Shown: positions 1 to 7,821 of the stretch, piece after piece
How positions within the stretch are numbered: the stretch's first letter is position 1
How the letters are laid out: the number at the start of each line of letters is the position of its first letter
Assembly (NCBI GenBank): GCA_020849075.1
Contig: JADLGZ010000018.1
Coordinates: forward strand, 1-44,831
Direction of reading: 5' to 3'
Origin: Fimbriimonadaceae bacterium
GTDB taxonomy: Bacteria > Armatimonadota > Fimbriimonadia > Fimbriimonadales > Fimbriimonadaceae
Length of the DNA: 44,831 bases
The notes under the pieces: generated by a model
Told to the model about the DNA's origin: nothing
Seen by the model: only the letters and a program-made list of their open reading frames with translations
The model's database searches: none
Made by a program: the position numbers and the translations under genes

Positions 1-1
1 C

Positions 2-529
2 GACACGGGTGAATACAAGGGGTTATTCGCGGCGAATTGGAATATCTTTGGGTACGGTCTTGCGGTCGAAACCCCCGCAACGGTTTCTGGATCGCTGGTC
101 TTCGGGGACTACGTCGGCACCGGGGTAACCCGCCCTGTCACCTTTGAGTTCTATGACGGAGCCACGTTGATTGACTCCACAACCGTCAACGTGACCCCAA
201 ACGGCGGAACTCCAGTTGCATACAGCGTCCGCACGGATGCCCGCGGCCCCGCAATCACCGTCAAGGCTCGAGGTTCTCGATGGTTGAAGAAGGCGGTCGT
301 CGCCAATATTTCGGGGCCAGGCGTCTCCGGTGTTAGCATTACCATGACCAATGGCGACTGCGATGCTTCCACTGAAGTTGATGCGGCCGACATTGATCTG
401 GTCATCGCCAATTTTGGATTAATCTTCCCTGGGCCAGGCCCCGAGGATTCCGATATTGACGGATCGGGCGAAGTTGACGCTGCTGATATTGATATCGTCA
501 TTGCCAACTTCGGCAGCGTTGACGACTAA
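2..529 (+). CDS. C-terminal part of a secreted protein with dockerin-like tail (5' end outside window)
   Basis: The reading frame is open from base 2 to the stop at 527-529 and has no start in the window, so this is the last 175 residues of a longer protein. The visible part has a beta-rich module of about 120 residues (with SRWLKKAVV near its end), then NGDCD and two Asp-rich repeats with core EVDAADIDLVIANFG and EVDAADIDIVIANFG, ending FGSVDD. Such paired repeats resemble the calcium-binding loops of type I dockerins. The same module plus tail ends the proteins at 2844-4106 and 7822-9192, so it is probably a shared anchoring or sorting domain of exported proteins; that role is inferred. The function of the missing N-terminal part is unknown. 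Its stop overlaps the stop of the convergent gene on the minus strand (bases CTAA). Confidence 0.85.
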   Translation, partial: DTGEYKGLFAANWNIFGYGLAVETPATVSGSLVFGDYVGTGVTRPVTFEFYDGATLIDSTTVNVTPNGGTPVAYSVRTDARGPAITVKARGSRWLKKAVVANISGPGVSGVSITMTNGDCDASTEVDAADIDLVIANFGLIFPGPGPEDSDIDGSGEVDAADIDIVIANFGSVDD

Positions 530-2661
530 GCGGGAAGGAGCACACCGTCAAGCACAATATCGTCTGGTGCTAGGCACTCTGTGTCTGTGCAGGCTTGGAA
601 CTGTACGGTCACCTGAAACTCCGTCAAAGACGTAGCGTTACTGCTGAACTCAATCTCCACAATCCCCGTGAACTGATCATCAGCTCCCTCCGGATAACGG
701 ACCTCCGGCTCAATCCCCTGGAAGCGAAGCTGAGTTGGGGTGAGCCAGCGCGCGGGAGGATCGTTTGTGTTAAGGTGCAGTCCTTCAGGAATGTTCAGGA
801 TAACCGCTCCTGTGCCCCTTACCTCTCGATCTCTAAGTACGGCCGTGACTTTGCCGAGTACCTTTTTTTCTGAACTCTCTAGAATCGGCCCGCTCACCGT
901 TTTGGAATGCTCCATCATCATGGCGACTCGCACCATACTTTCGGCAGCTTGGGGCATTTTTTGGGCGATCCCGACTACCGCCATGAGCGCTCGCTCGGCC
1001 ACTTCCCTCTCGCCATAAGCGAGACATGCTTCAATGGCGACCGCGTTAGGCGAGGGAACGGCTTGATCCATTACGGGCTTTGAACGACCAAAAAGGTCGT
1101 CGTGGCTCCCGTTCGTAAAATAGAAACCTCCCTTGACCCGGTCCTCAAACTCGGTGATCATGTGCTGGATCAGTTGCTTGCCAAACCCTTGGTAAGCGGG
1201 CTCACCTGTCGCTCTACCAAGCTCAATCGCCGCCAGCGCCATGTGTGCAACATCATCAAGGTAGGCTTCCCCGCTCGGCGTTCCATCCGTGACTTGATGG
1301 GGCAAGGCTCCATGAGTTTCAACATGCATCATCCAACGCCGCATTGCTGCTTCGGCAATCAGCAATTCATCGGCCGCAACTAACCCACGAATAACGGCAC
1401 CATTCCACGCGGCAATTGCCTTGTTGTCCAGTTGCGGGGCAGGTCTGGTTTGACGGGCCTCTAGCAAAGTTCGCAACTGCAGTCGAAACTCCTCCCGGCG
1501 ATCTTCTGCGAGGTAAAGCAGATTCAGGCCTGTCAATTGTTGGGTGGCTTCATCTAGGAAGTTGCCGTTCTCTTCGATGCCAAAAGCTTCGATGAATGCT
1601 GTAGCATCTTGACCAAGAGCTACCTTGATTTCATCCACCGACCATAGGTAGTAGAGCCCCTCTTCGCCCATGGTATCGGCGTCTTGAGCAGAGCAGAAGA
1701 GCCCTTCGGCGGTGACCATTTCTCGCTTTAGCCATTCAATGATGCCAATCGTAGTCTGCTCCAACAAGCCAGCTACAGGAGCATTCATTTCACCTGCTAG
1801 CTGGGCAGCTCTTGCGTAGACCTGAAGGAGGAGCCCATTGTCAATCAGCATCTTCTCAAAATGCGGAAGTCTCCACTCAGAATCCGTGCTATACCGATGG
1901 AACCCGCCGCCTATCTGGTCATGAATCCCACCCAGAGCCATTCGCTCCAAGGTCAAAAGCACCATTGACAGCGCTTCACTGGTCGCGTCAGGAGCAGTTG
2001 AGGCATAGTCAAGCAGGAACAGCAGAGCTGGCGCGGGAGGAAATTTGGGAGCTGGCCCGAAGCCACCATTCTCGCCGTCGAAATCTGCCCTTAAGGCATT
2101 GAAGCAGTCCGTAAACAGCGAGGGCTCAATCGTGCTGGTGAGGGAGCTCATCGTCCGCCCCAAAGCCTTGCCAATCGCTTCAGAGATCTGGTCTGCACTC
2201 TTCAGAACATCGGGCCGAGACCGACGCCAAAGGGTGGCGATTTGCGTGGCCAAAGTAGCGAAGCCAGGAACTTTGCCCCGATCCTGGCGGGGGAAAAAAG
2301 TACCCGCGAAAAATGGCTTACGATCGGGTGTCATGAAGATCGTCATGGGCCATCCCCCGCGTCCGGCAATCATTTGGACGGCGAGCATATAGGCTTCATC
2401 CACATCGGGACGCTCTTCCCGATCAACCTTGATACTTACGAAGTGTTCGTTCAAGAACTCGCCAATAGCGGGATCTTCAAACGTTTCATGAGCCATCACG
2501 TGGCACCAATGGCAAGAGCTGTAGCCGATGCTCAGAAAGATCGCCTTATCCTCAGCTTTAGCCTTAGCAAATGCCTCGACTCCCCACTCATACCAGTCCA
2601 CCGGGTTATCTTGATGTTGCCTTAAGTAGGGCGACATTGACTGGGCAAGACGGTTGGGCAT
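526..2661 (-). CDS. YyaL/DUF255 thioredoxin-fold protein with C-terminal DsbD-alpha-like domain
   Basis: A 711-residue protein of the YyaL/SSP411 (DUF255) family. The N-terminal 160 residues form a thioredoxin-like domain with the family hallmark NPVDWYEWG and a CHWCHVM redox-type motif. The middle is the (alpha/alpha) barrel-like part, with GGIHDQIGGGFHRYS and LPHFEKMLIDN. The last 110 or so residues (GLHLNTNDPPARWL, then VQFQACTDTECLAPDD) resemble the N-terminal periplasmic domain of DsbD, with its paired cysteines in QACTDTEC. I placed the start at 2661 (MPNRLAQSMSPYLRQH), because the family normally begins there; an upstream ATG at 2742 would run into the tRNA gene. The exact reaction of the family is unsettled. 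No signal peptide is visible, which is odd for a DsbD-like domain. Confidence 0.88.
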   Translation of the reverse strand: MPNRLAQSMSPYLRQHQDNPVDWYEWGVEAFAKAKAEDKAIFLSIGYSSCHWCHVMAHETFEDPAIGEFLNEHFVSIKVDREERPDVDEAYMLAVQMIAGRGGWPMTIFMTPDRKPFFAGTFFPRQDRGKVPGFATLATQIATLWRRSRPDVLKSADQISEAIGKALGRTMSSLTSTIEPSLFTDCFNALRADFDGENGGFGPAPKFPPAPALLFLLDYASTAPDATSEALSMVLLTLERMALGGIHDQIGGGFHRYSTDSEWRLPHFEKMLIDNGLLLQVYARAAQLAGEMNAPVAGLLEQTTIGIIEWLKREMVTAEGLFCSAQDADTMGEEGLYYLWSVDEIKVALGQDATAFIEAFGIEENGNFLDEATQQLTGLNLLYLAEDRREEFRLQLRTLLEARQTRPAPQLDNKAIAAWNGAVIRGLVAADELLIAEAAMRRWMMHVETHGALPHQVTDGTPSGEAYLDDVAHMALAAIELGRATGEPAYQGFGKQLIQHMITEFEDRVKGGFYFTNGSHDDLFGRSKPVMDQAVPSPNAVAIEACLAYGEREVAERALMAVVGIAQKMPQAAESMVRVAMMMEHSKTVSGPILESSEKKVLGKVTAVLRDREVRGTGAVILNIPEGLHLNTNDPPARWLTPTQLRFQGIEPEVRYPEGADDQFTGIVEIEFSSNATSLTEFQVTVQFQACTDTECLAPDDIVLDGVLLPA

Positions 2662-2715
2662 ACCCCTATTGTGACAGGCCCAGCCAAAGTCCTTGGGGGT
2701 ATCCTCTAGCCTCAG

Positions 2716-2791
2716 GCGCTCGTAGCTCAGTGGATAGAGCATCAGCTTGCGGAGCTGGGGGTCGGAGGTTCGAATCCTCTCGAGCGCGCCA
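2716..2791 (+). tRNA. tRNA-Arg (anticodon GCG), CCA encoded
   Basis: The cloverleaf is clear: acceptor stem GCGCTCG with CGAGCGC, D arm GCTC/GAGC, anticodon stem TCAGC with GCTGG, loop TTGCGGA with anticodon GCG at 2749-2751, T arm GGAGG-TTCGAAT-CCTCT, discriminator G and encoded CCA. Anticodon GCG reads CGC and CGU. Most bacteria instead read these with an ACG (inosine) tRNA, so this anticodon is unusual. The gene lies just upstream of the yyaL-like gene on the opposite strand. Confidence 0.96.
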
Positions 2792-2808
2792 AAACTGGCA
2801 GAATTGAT

Positions 2809-2837
2809 TTGGGTTTGGCACGAACTTTTCGTATACT
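2809..2837 (+). promoter_or_regulatory. Promoter of the trypsin-like protease gene (probably leaderless)
   Basis: A -10 element TATACT (2832-2837) lies 17 bases after TTGGGT (2809-2814). Transcription should begin near 2844, which is the GTG start codon itself, and no Shine-Dalgarno sequence is present. This suggests a leaderless message. Confidence 0.5.
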
Positions 2838-2843
2838 GTAGCC

Positions 2844-4106
2844 GTGCATGCCCGCGTAACTGCCCTTTGTGTTGGTTTATTGGGAGCTAGCTTCAGCCAC
2901 GCTATTATCCGTCGCGTAGATGTTCCCGATGCCCAGCACCAGGCTTTGGCCAACAATATTCCACTGGGGTGGATCCAATACCCTTCACCGAGCGCCGTAC
3001 CGACAAGCTGCGCTTTGATAGCCGACCAGTTCATTCTGTCTGCCGGTCACACATACTCCAGCACTCCGGGCGCGATTATCAAGCTGGGTGGTGAAACCTA
3101 TAATATCGTTGCGTGGGTCAAGAATCCGGCCTTCAACATTAATGACTTGACCGCCGGTCACGATTTCTCGGTTGCAAGGCTGGATCGGCGCGTTTTGAAC
3201 CAAACACCCCTTACCATTCGATCGGCCACGGTTCCTGTGCAAACCATCATCAAGTGCTTCGGCATGGGTACGACTGGGCTTGGCGATGGCACCGGATTTG
3301 TCGCCCCATGGAATCCGATTCCGAGTTCATGGCCACCCCGCGGAATGACAAACCGGGTTGATATTGATAGCTCCATACCCAATGTTATCTTGACGGACTT
3401 CGACAAACCAGATGGGACAACAAATACCCTTTCGGACATTGGTTCCAGTCCAGCCGCAACCGACCATGAAGGGCAATTGGCGGGTGGCGACAGCGGTGGG
3501 CCGGTTACCATGTTGGTCAATGGCCAGGAACAGATTGTAGGTGTCAACTCAGCGGTAGCCAATTTCAATAACAATGGAATCACAGGAGACTACGGGGATC
3601 TGTCCGTAGTCTCGAAGATATCCGTGGACTACACATGGGTCATGAGCAACGCTTGGCAGGCGGGCCGGGTAGCAGGAAAGATCCACTTGGGTGACTTTGT
3701 TGGCTCACCAATGTTGCGTACAGCAACCATCTCCCTTCGCAATCCCGGAAGCACAACCAACTTGGAGAGCTTTATTGTTCCTCTAGCGATCGATTCGGGT
3801 TTTTCATTTGTTACGGCCCGTCGAGGTTTGACCGACCTACACATTACGATTCCCGGGTTCTGCGCAAAGAATCTGACAAATGTTAACATCACCAACACAT
3901 CACCGGGTGATCTAAGCATCCTTCTTCCCAACGGCGATCCGGATCAGTCCCAGGAAGTTGATGCTGTGGATATTGACCTCGTCATCGCCCACTTTGGTCA
4001 ACCCACCACGGATGCAACTCAAGGTGACCTTGACGGCTCAGGCGAAGTGGACGCAACCGACATTGACATCACGATTGCCAATTTTGGGACGCTAGGCCAA
4101 CCTTAG
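2844..4106 (+). CDS. Secreted trypsin-like (S1 family) serine protease with dockerin-like tail
   Basis: A 420-residue exported protein. Residues 1-20 form a signal peptide. The protease domain has the S1 catalytic triad in order: His69 in SAGHTY, Asp107 in HDFSVARL and Ser217 in GGDSGGPV. After about residue 270 comes a beta module (AGKIHLGDFVGSP...) and then two Asp-rich repeats (EVDAVDIDLVIAHFG, EVDATDIDITIANFG), the same C-terminal arrangement as the proteins at 2-529 and 7822-9192. Start GTG 2844 was chosen because the signal peptide begins there and a -10 box ends six bases before it; the ATG at 2848 is out of frame. The protein probably degrades or processes proteins outside the inner membrane; the substrate is unknown. 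It is convergent with the barrel protein gene. Confidence 0.88.
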   Translation: MHARVTALCVGLLGASFSHAIIRRVDVPDAQHQALANNIPLGWIQYPSPSAVPTSCALIADQFILSAGHTYSSTPGAIIKLGGETYNIVAWVKNPAFNINDLTAGHDFSVARLDRRVLNQTPLTIRSATVPVQTIIKCFGMGTTGLGDGTGFVAPWNPIPSSWPPRGMTNRVDIDSSIPNVILTDFDKPDGTTNTLSDIGSSPAATDHEGQLAGGDSGGPVTMLVNGQEQIVGVNSAVANFNNNGITGDYGDLSVVSKISVDYTWVMSNAWQAGRVAGKIHLGDFVGSPMLRTATISLRNPGSTTNLESFIVPLAIDSGFSFVTARRGLTDLHITIPGFCAKNLTNVNITNTSPGDLSILLPNGDPDQSQEVDAVDIDLVIAHFGQPTTDATQGDLDGSGEVDATDIDITIANFGTLGQP

Positions 4107-4122
4107 GCCATCTCGTCGGAAT

Positions 4123-7100
4123 CTAGAATCGAAGCTGGTAATCCAGCCGAAGCGTCCAGTTATCGCGCTTCACATTTGCGTCACGGAAATTAGCCCAGCT
4201 GACATTACCAGCACTGACGCTGAACAATTGATTTGGACCGGGGCGCTGGCTAAACTCAATCCCATAGCGATGCATGGTTCTGCGAACGCCATCTAGGTCG
4301 GTTTGCTCCAAGCCGTAACTGAGCCGCAAGGGGGATGGGTTCTGAGCGTTTAGGGTCAGATTGATGGATGCAATGCGCGACAGTTGATGCGTTTCGTCGT
4401 TGATCCGCTCTTCCCAAGATGCGCCGAAGAGTGTATTTGCCTTGTCGCTTCGTTGTTGGAGCCGGAACCCTTGAGTTCTTGTCGGCTGGACAATCGAGCC
4501 CAGCAACGCGTCGCCCCTCGCCTGTTCTGGATAGGTCTGCGTTTGGAAGGTCAAGTCATAGCCGGGGATGTAGCGTGCCGTAACCGCAACATTGCGAATC
4601 ATGTACGTCTTGTCCCAAGGTAACTGGCGTGACTTGAGCATTGCATCAAAGCTCAGCTTGCGCGATGGCTCATTCGGAGTTGAGAACCGAAATGCTCGAT
4701 CTACGGCGCGGCGACCTTCGCCGTCTACCTGCCCCGTGTAATCAAATCCGAGTGTCAGATCCCCGATACGTAGGCCCACAGAGCCAGTTTGGTTTTCGCG
4801 TTGCCAGCGACTGTAATCCTTGACGGTATCACTTCCAATTGAGAAACGGAAATCCCGAATGAAACCGAGTTGAATGGGCTTGCTTGTACCCAGCTTGAAG
4901 TTGCCAGTAGATCGGTCTCGCTCCGTGCCCCAAGCCTGTTGAGTATAGTTTGCCCCACCGAAGCTCAGTCCTCCAATAGTGCCACCGGTCAGACTCATAT
5001 TTGAATTCTGAGTATCGTTCAACCCCAGTTCTCGGGCAAACCCATAGGTGAACTTGATGCCACCGCCAAGATTGACCCAGAACCCATAGTTCCTCCGTTG
5101 TTCGTCGGGCCGATCGGCCTGCGTACGACTGATCTTCACCTCAGTAACGCTGACTCCGGTGCGTTCCGTGATGCCGGTACTGAGCGTGTGGGCGCTAACG
5201 GTCTCGCGATTACCATCGCTGTATTCCGTCCTAGTTTGCTCTGTGCGTATGTTGGTATTGGCCGCAACCTTCGCTTCGGCGGTTAATGAGTTACGAGTAC
5301 TATCGGGGGCCGTTGTCGAGGTGCCACCGTTCTCGATAACCTCGCGCTCAAACTGCACTGCGCCAAAGCCATTGAAATTCCTGGCAAGTAGCAATCGGTC
5401 CACAGACTGATCAAGTAGCGTCTGCGTCGGATCCGCCCATGAATTCGCATACCGGAACCACTGCAGTTTCGTGTCTTTATCAATATCCCACGTCAGCAGG
5501 GACTCAGCAATGGTGCGCTTTTCGTCCAAGAGGTCGTTCTGAGACTTCATGAGGTTCATCCTCACGTTAAGTCCGCGCATGAGCATCAGGTTGGCAAGGA
5601 GCTGACGTTGTTCTTGACCAATCATCTGGCCAAGCATCTCTCGCTCTGGATCCACCAAGCCCGAAACATTTAGGAAATTGGGATCAACCCCGCGCTCGAT
5701 GTACTGAACTTCCATGCGAGGGTCCTGCAGGCGGAAACTGCCACGATGGGCTGAGCTTCCCCCAATGCGGGCGGTCATTGAACTGGCCTCAAACGATCGC
5801 CCTGAGCCCCAACTGGTTGAGAAGCTTAGGTCTGTCTTGTTCAAGCCAGGCAAAATCCCGAGTCGCTCACGCTCAAAACCCATAAGAGAGTTAAGCTCCA
5901 CCAGATTTGCGCCCAACTCCTGGTGCCGGTAAGCAAACTTGGTGCTGCCCCAGTCCAAAGTTCCGGTTGTCAAACGACCCGAATCTTGGGTGCCAGAAAT
6001 GAGTAGATCCGAAATGCTCACCCCGATGCCCTTTCCGGGAGTGTAGTTCATACGGTGAGAAGTGCGTGTCAGGCCCGTAGACCGGGTGAACCATTGCCGA
6101 TCTTCGGGTCGTGCACTGAGGCCCGTAGGCTGATACATCATGGCGATACGAGCGATGTTCCCATTCTGCTCCGCTTCGCTCTGTTTGCTCGGGCCGTCAA
6201 AGCCATCATCGTTGCCAATGGTGTCCTGCTCGTAGCTCCAATTCGCTCCAGTTACCGTGATATTTTGGGTGGAGAAGCCCAGTCCCGAGCGATTCATCTC
6301 GCTTTGGCTGTACTTCAGCGTTAGCCCTTTGGTTCCCCAGCCGAGATCAAAAGCCGTCCGAGAGATTCCCCGTTCCTTGGCCAACTGACCTTTGTCCGAC
6401 TCTCGCAAGCCATCAAATTGGTCGAAAGACTGGTCTACCGATTGGCTTAGGTATCCAAGGGTTAGGGTGCCACTCTGCAGGCCAAACTTGGTGCGCTGAA
6501 CCCTGCCGCCACTACCTTCGCGGACGCTGAGATCGGACAGACTTAGCTTCGCGCTCTTTTGGTCTAGGTTAAAGCCGAAGTTCGTGGTCTGGAGGCCTCG
6601 CTCTTTCTCAAGCTGCTTCCGATCTGACTCGCGGAGGTCCTTGAAGCGATCGAATCCAGAGTCCACATTTCGTGAGCTGAAGTTCAGTGACCATCCGGCA
6701 CCAGCGACACCATAAGACTGACGAGTGATAGAATTACCCTTCTCGCCAACTGTCTGAAAATCCTGATTCAAGGTGAGGGTTCCCGCCTTGATGTCCTTCA
6801 TGCTCAAGCCGATCCGTTTGAGTCCACGCTCTTTGGATAGCGCCGTCACATCAGCTTCGCTGAAGCCGTTGTCGGTGAATGCGCTAAAACCGGTGAACTT
6901 ACGATCACTCGATTGGTAGCTCAGTGACACCTTGCCACCCAGGACATTGCCGCCGATTTCCTGTACGATGGCAGTCCCCGACTCTTGCGCGGGTTGATCA
7001 AGGCCATCGCTAGCTCCCATCAAGGACTGGGATTGCGTAGTCTTCCGGCTTGAATAGGCAAACATGCCATTCATGCGCATGGAGCGTCCAAGTCCAAAGT

Positions 7101-7578
7101 TGTTCTTTAGGCCGTACAAATCCGTTCGCATCACCGAACCATTTTCGCCTCGCTCGGCCATTCCTAGGCCCAAGACAATGTTGGACTGTCCGAGGCTTAG
7201 TTTCATCGTATTGAGGCTGCTTCCCACCTTTGCAGCTTGTTCTTGGTCGGGATCGTGGCGATACGTAACCCGAAGGGTCTGCCCTGGCTTAACGGCAATC
7301 CGCAGCATGAGCATCCCACTCGGATAGTCCATAACATACTCATCCGACTTGAGATCACGGCCTTCCAAGGTAATGGTCTCGCTTCCCTTCACCACACCAG
7401 CGAAGCGAAGAGGGACAGTCGGGGCACCATCAAGGCGAATAAAGTCAGCCGCGGATATCCCGCCCACAGCCGATGTCTTGGGCGTTTCGCCCACGGACGC
7501 AGAAGAACCCTGAGCGAAGCCGATCGTGGGCATCGCACAGACCAACAGAGCTATCCCAAGCAACCGTTTTCTCTGCAT
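4123..7578 (-). CDS. Large predicted outer-membrane beta-barrel protein with internal ERG-motif repeats
   Basis: An 1151-residue protein that I do not recognise as a named family. Residues 1-22 are a signal peptide ending GFAQ. Residues 40-110 form a small globular domain (FIRLDGAPTVPLRFAGVVKG). The rest is a long run of alternating polar and hydrophobic strands. It ends in WTLRLDYQLRF, with the terminal Phe expected of a BAM-assembled barrel. Several copies of a helical motif interrupt the strands, for example LRESDRKQLEKERG and LRESDKGQLAKERG, with weaker copies such as VTALSKERGLKR. The start has a good Shine-Dalgarno (AGGAGAAG) and a TATAAT -10 box. It is alone on its strand between two secreted-protein genes. 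A role as a transport pore or surface scaffold is a guess. Confidence 0.75.
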   Translation of the reverse strand: MQRKRLLGIALLVCAMPTIGFAQGSSASVGETPKTSAVGGISAADFIRLDGAPTVPLRFAGVVKGSETITLEGRDLKSDEYVMDYPSGMLMLRIAVKPGQTLRVTYRHDPDQEQAAKVGSSLNTMKLSLGQSNIVLGLGMAERGENGSVMRTDLYGLKNNFGLGRSMRMNGMFAYSSRKTTQSQSLMGASDGLDQPAQESGTAIVQEIGGNVLGGKVSLSYQSSDRKFTGFSAFTDNGFSEADVTALSKERGLKRIGLSMKDIKAGTLTLNQDFQTVGEKGNSITRQSYGVAGAGWSLNFSSRNVDSGFDRFKDLRESDRKQLEKERGLQTTNFGFNLDQKSAKLSLSDLSVREGSGGRVQRTKFGLQSGTLTLGYLSQSVDQSFDQFDGLRESDKGQLAKERGISRTAFDLGWGTKGLTLKYSQSEMNRSGLGFSTQNITVTGANWSYEQDTIGNDDGFDGPSKQSEAEQNGNIARIAMMYQPTGLSARPEDRQWFTRSTGLTRTSHRMNYTPGKGIGVSISDLLISGTQDSGRLTTGTLDWGSTKFAYRHQELGANLVELNSLMGFERERLGILPGLNKTDLSFSTSWGSGRSFEASSMTARIGGSSAHRGSFRLQDPRMEVQYIERGVDPNFLNVSGLVDPEREMLGQMIGQEQRQLLANLMLMRGLNVRMNLMKSQNDLLDEKRTIAESLLTWDIDKDTKLQWFRYANSWADPTQTLLDQSVDRLLLARNFNGFGAVQFEREVIENGGTSTTAPDSTRNSLTAEAKVAANTNIRTEQTRTEYSDGNRETVSAHTLSTGITERTGVSVTEVKISRTQADRPDEQRRNYGFWVNLGGGIKFTYGFARELGLNDTQNSNMSLTGGTIGGLSFGGANYTQQAWGTERDRSTGNFKLGTSKPIQLGFIRDFRFSIGSDTVKDYSRWQRENQTGSVGLRIGDLTLGFDYTGQVDGEGRRAVDRAFRFSTPNEPSRKLSFDAMLKSRQLPWDKTYMIRNVAVTARYIPGYDLTFQTQTYPEQARGDALLGSIVQPTRTQGFRLQQRSDKANTLFGASWEERINDETHQLSRIASINLTLNAQNPSPLRLSYGLEQTDLDGVRRTMHRYGIEFSQRPGPNQLFSVSAGNVSWANFRDANVKRDNWTLRLDYQLRF

Positions 7579-7593
7579 CTTCTCCTATCCCAT

Positions 7594-7599
7594 ATTATA
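7594..7599 (-). promoter_or_regulatory. -10 element TATAAT of the outer-membrane barrel gene
   Basis: TATAAT reads on the minus strand 15 bases before the ATG at 7578. The expected transcription start near 7587 leaves a leader of about 8 bases that contains AGGAGAAG. No clear -35 is seen. Confidence 0.5.
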
Positions 7600-7632
7600 G
7601 GACGAATTACGTTCAAAGTTGCTTCATTTCAC

Positions 7633-7651
7633 TAAGTTCTTGGTGAACTTA
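7633..7651. promoter_or_regulatory. Perfect 7-bp inverted repeat, candidate operator
   Basis: TAAGTTC and GAACTTA flank the five bases TTGGT. The site lies between the divergent barrel gene and tRNA-Arg(TCG), upstream of both, and is not followed by a T-run. It may bind a dimeric regulator; no regulator is recognised. Confidence 0.3.
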
Positions 7652-7686
7652 CGGATATTGGGCCTTTGGGTATCATATTCGGGCAC

Positions 7687-7762
7687 CCGGACGTAGCTCA
7701 ATGGATAGAGCATCAGTCTTCGGAACTGAGGGTTGGGGGTTCGAGTCCCTTCGTCCGGGCCA
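7687..7762 (+). tRNA. tRNA-Arg (anticodon TCG), CCA encoded
   Basis: Acceptor stem CCGGACG pairs with CGTCCGG. The D arm is GCTC/GAGC, the anticodon stem TCAGT with ACTGA, the loop CTTCGGA with anticodon TCG at 7720-7722, and the T arm GGGGG-TTCGAGT-CCCTT, followed by discriminator G and CCA. It reads CGA and, by wobble, CGG. Together with the GCG tRNA at 2716-2791, it would cover the whole CGN box without an inosine tRNA. Confidence 0.96.
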
Positions 7763-7769
7763 ATCAATA

Positions 7770-7801
7770 TTGAAGCGAAGCCTATCAAGGCCTCGCTTCA
7801 A
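7770..7801. terminator. Strong hairpin after tRNA-Arg(TCG), probably a two-way terminator
   Basis: TTGAAGCGA pairs with TCGCTTCAA, continued by GCC with GGC after one mismatch, around a six-base loop. It lies 8 bases after the tRNA CCA and 20 bases after the stop of the convergent dockerin-protein gene. Its flanks are AT-rich but lack a long T-run, so it may serve partly as a processing or stabilising structure. Confidence 0.65.
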
Positions 7802-7821
7802 TTCATTGAGGTCCGCAGAGC

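Noticed and set aside
151..507. Minus-strand ORF opposite the dockerin-tailed protein end
   Set aside because: It is the low-complexity Ser/Ala-rich antisense of the Asp-rich repeats and recurs opposite the other dockerin tails.
2848..2850. ATG as start of the trypsin-like protease
   Set aside because: It is out of frame with the signal peptide and protease; GTG 2844 is in frame.
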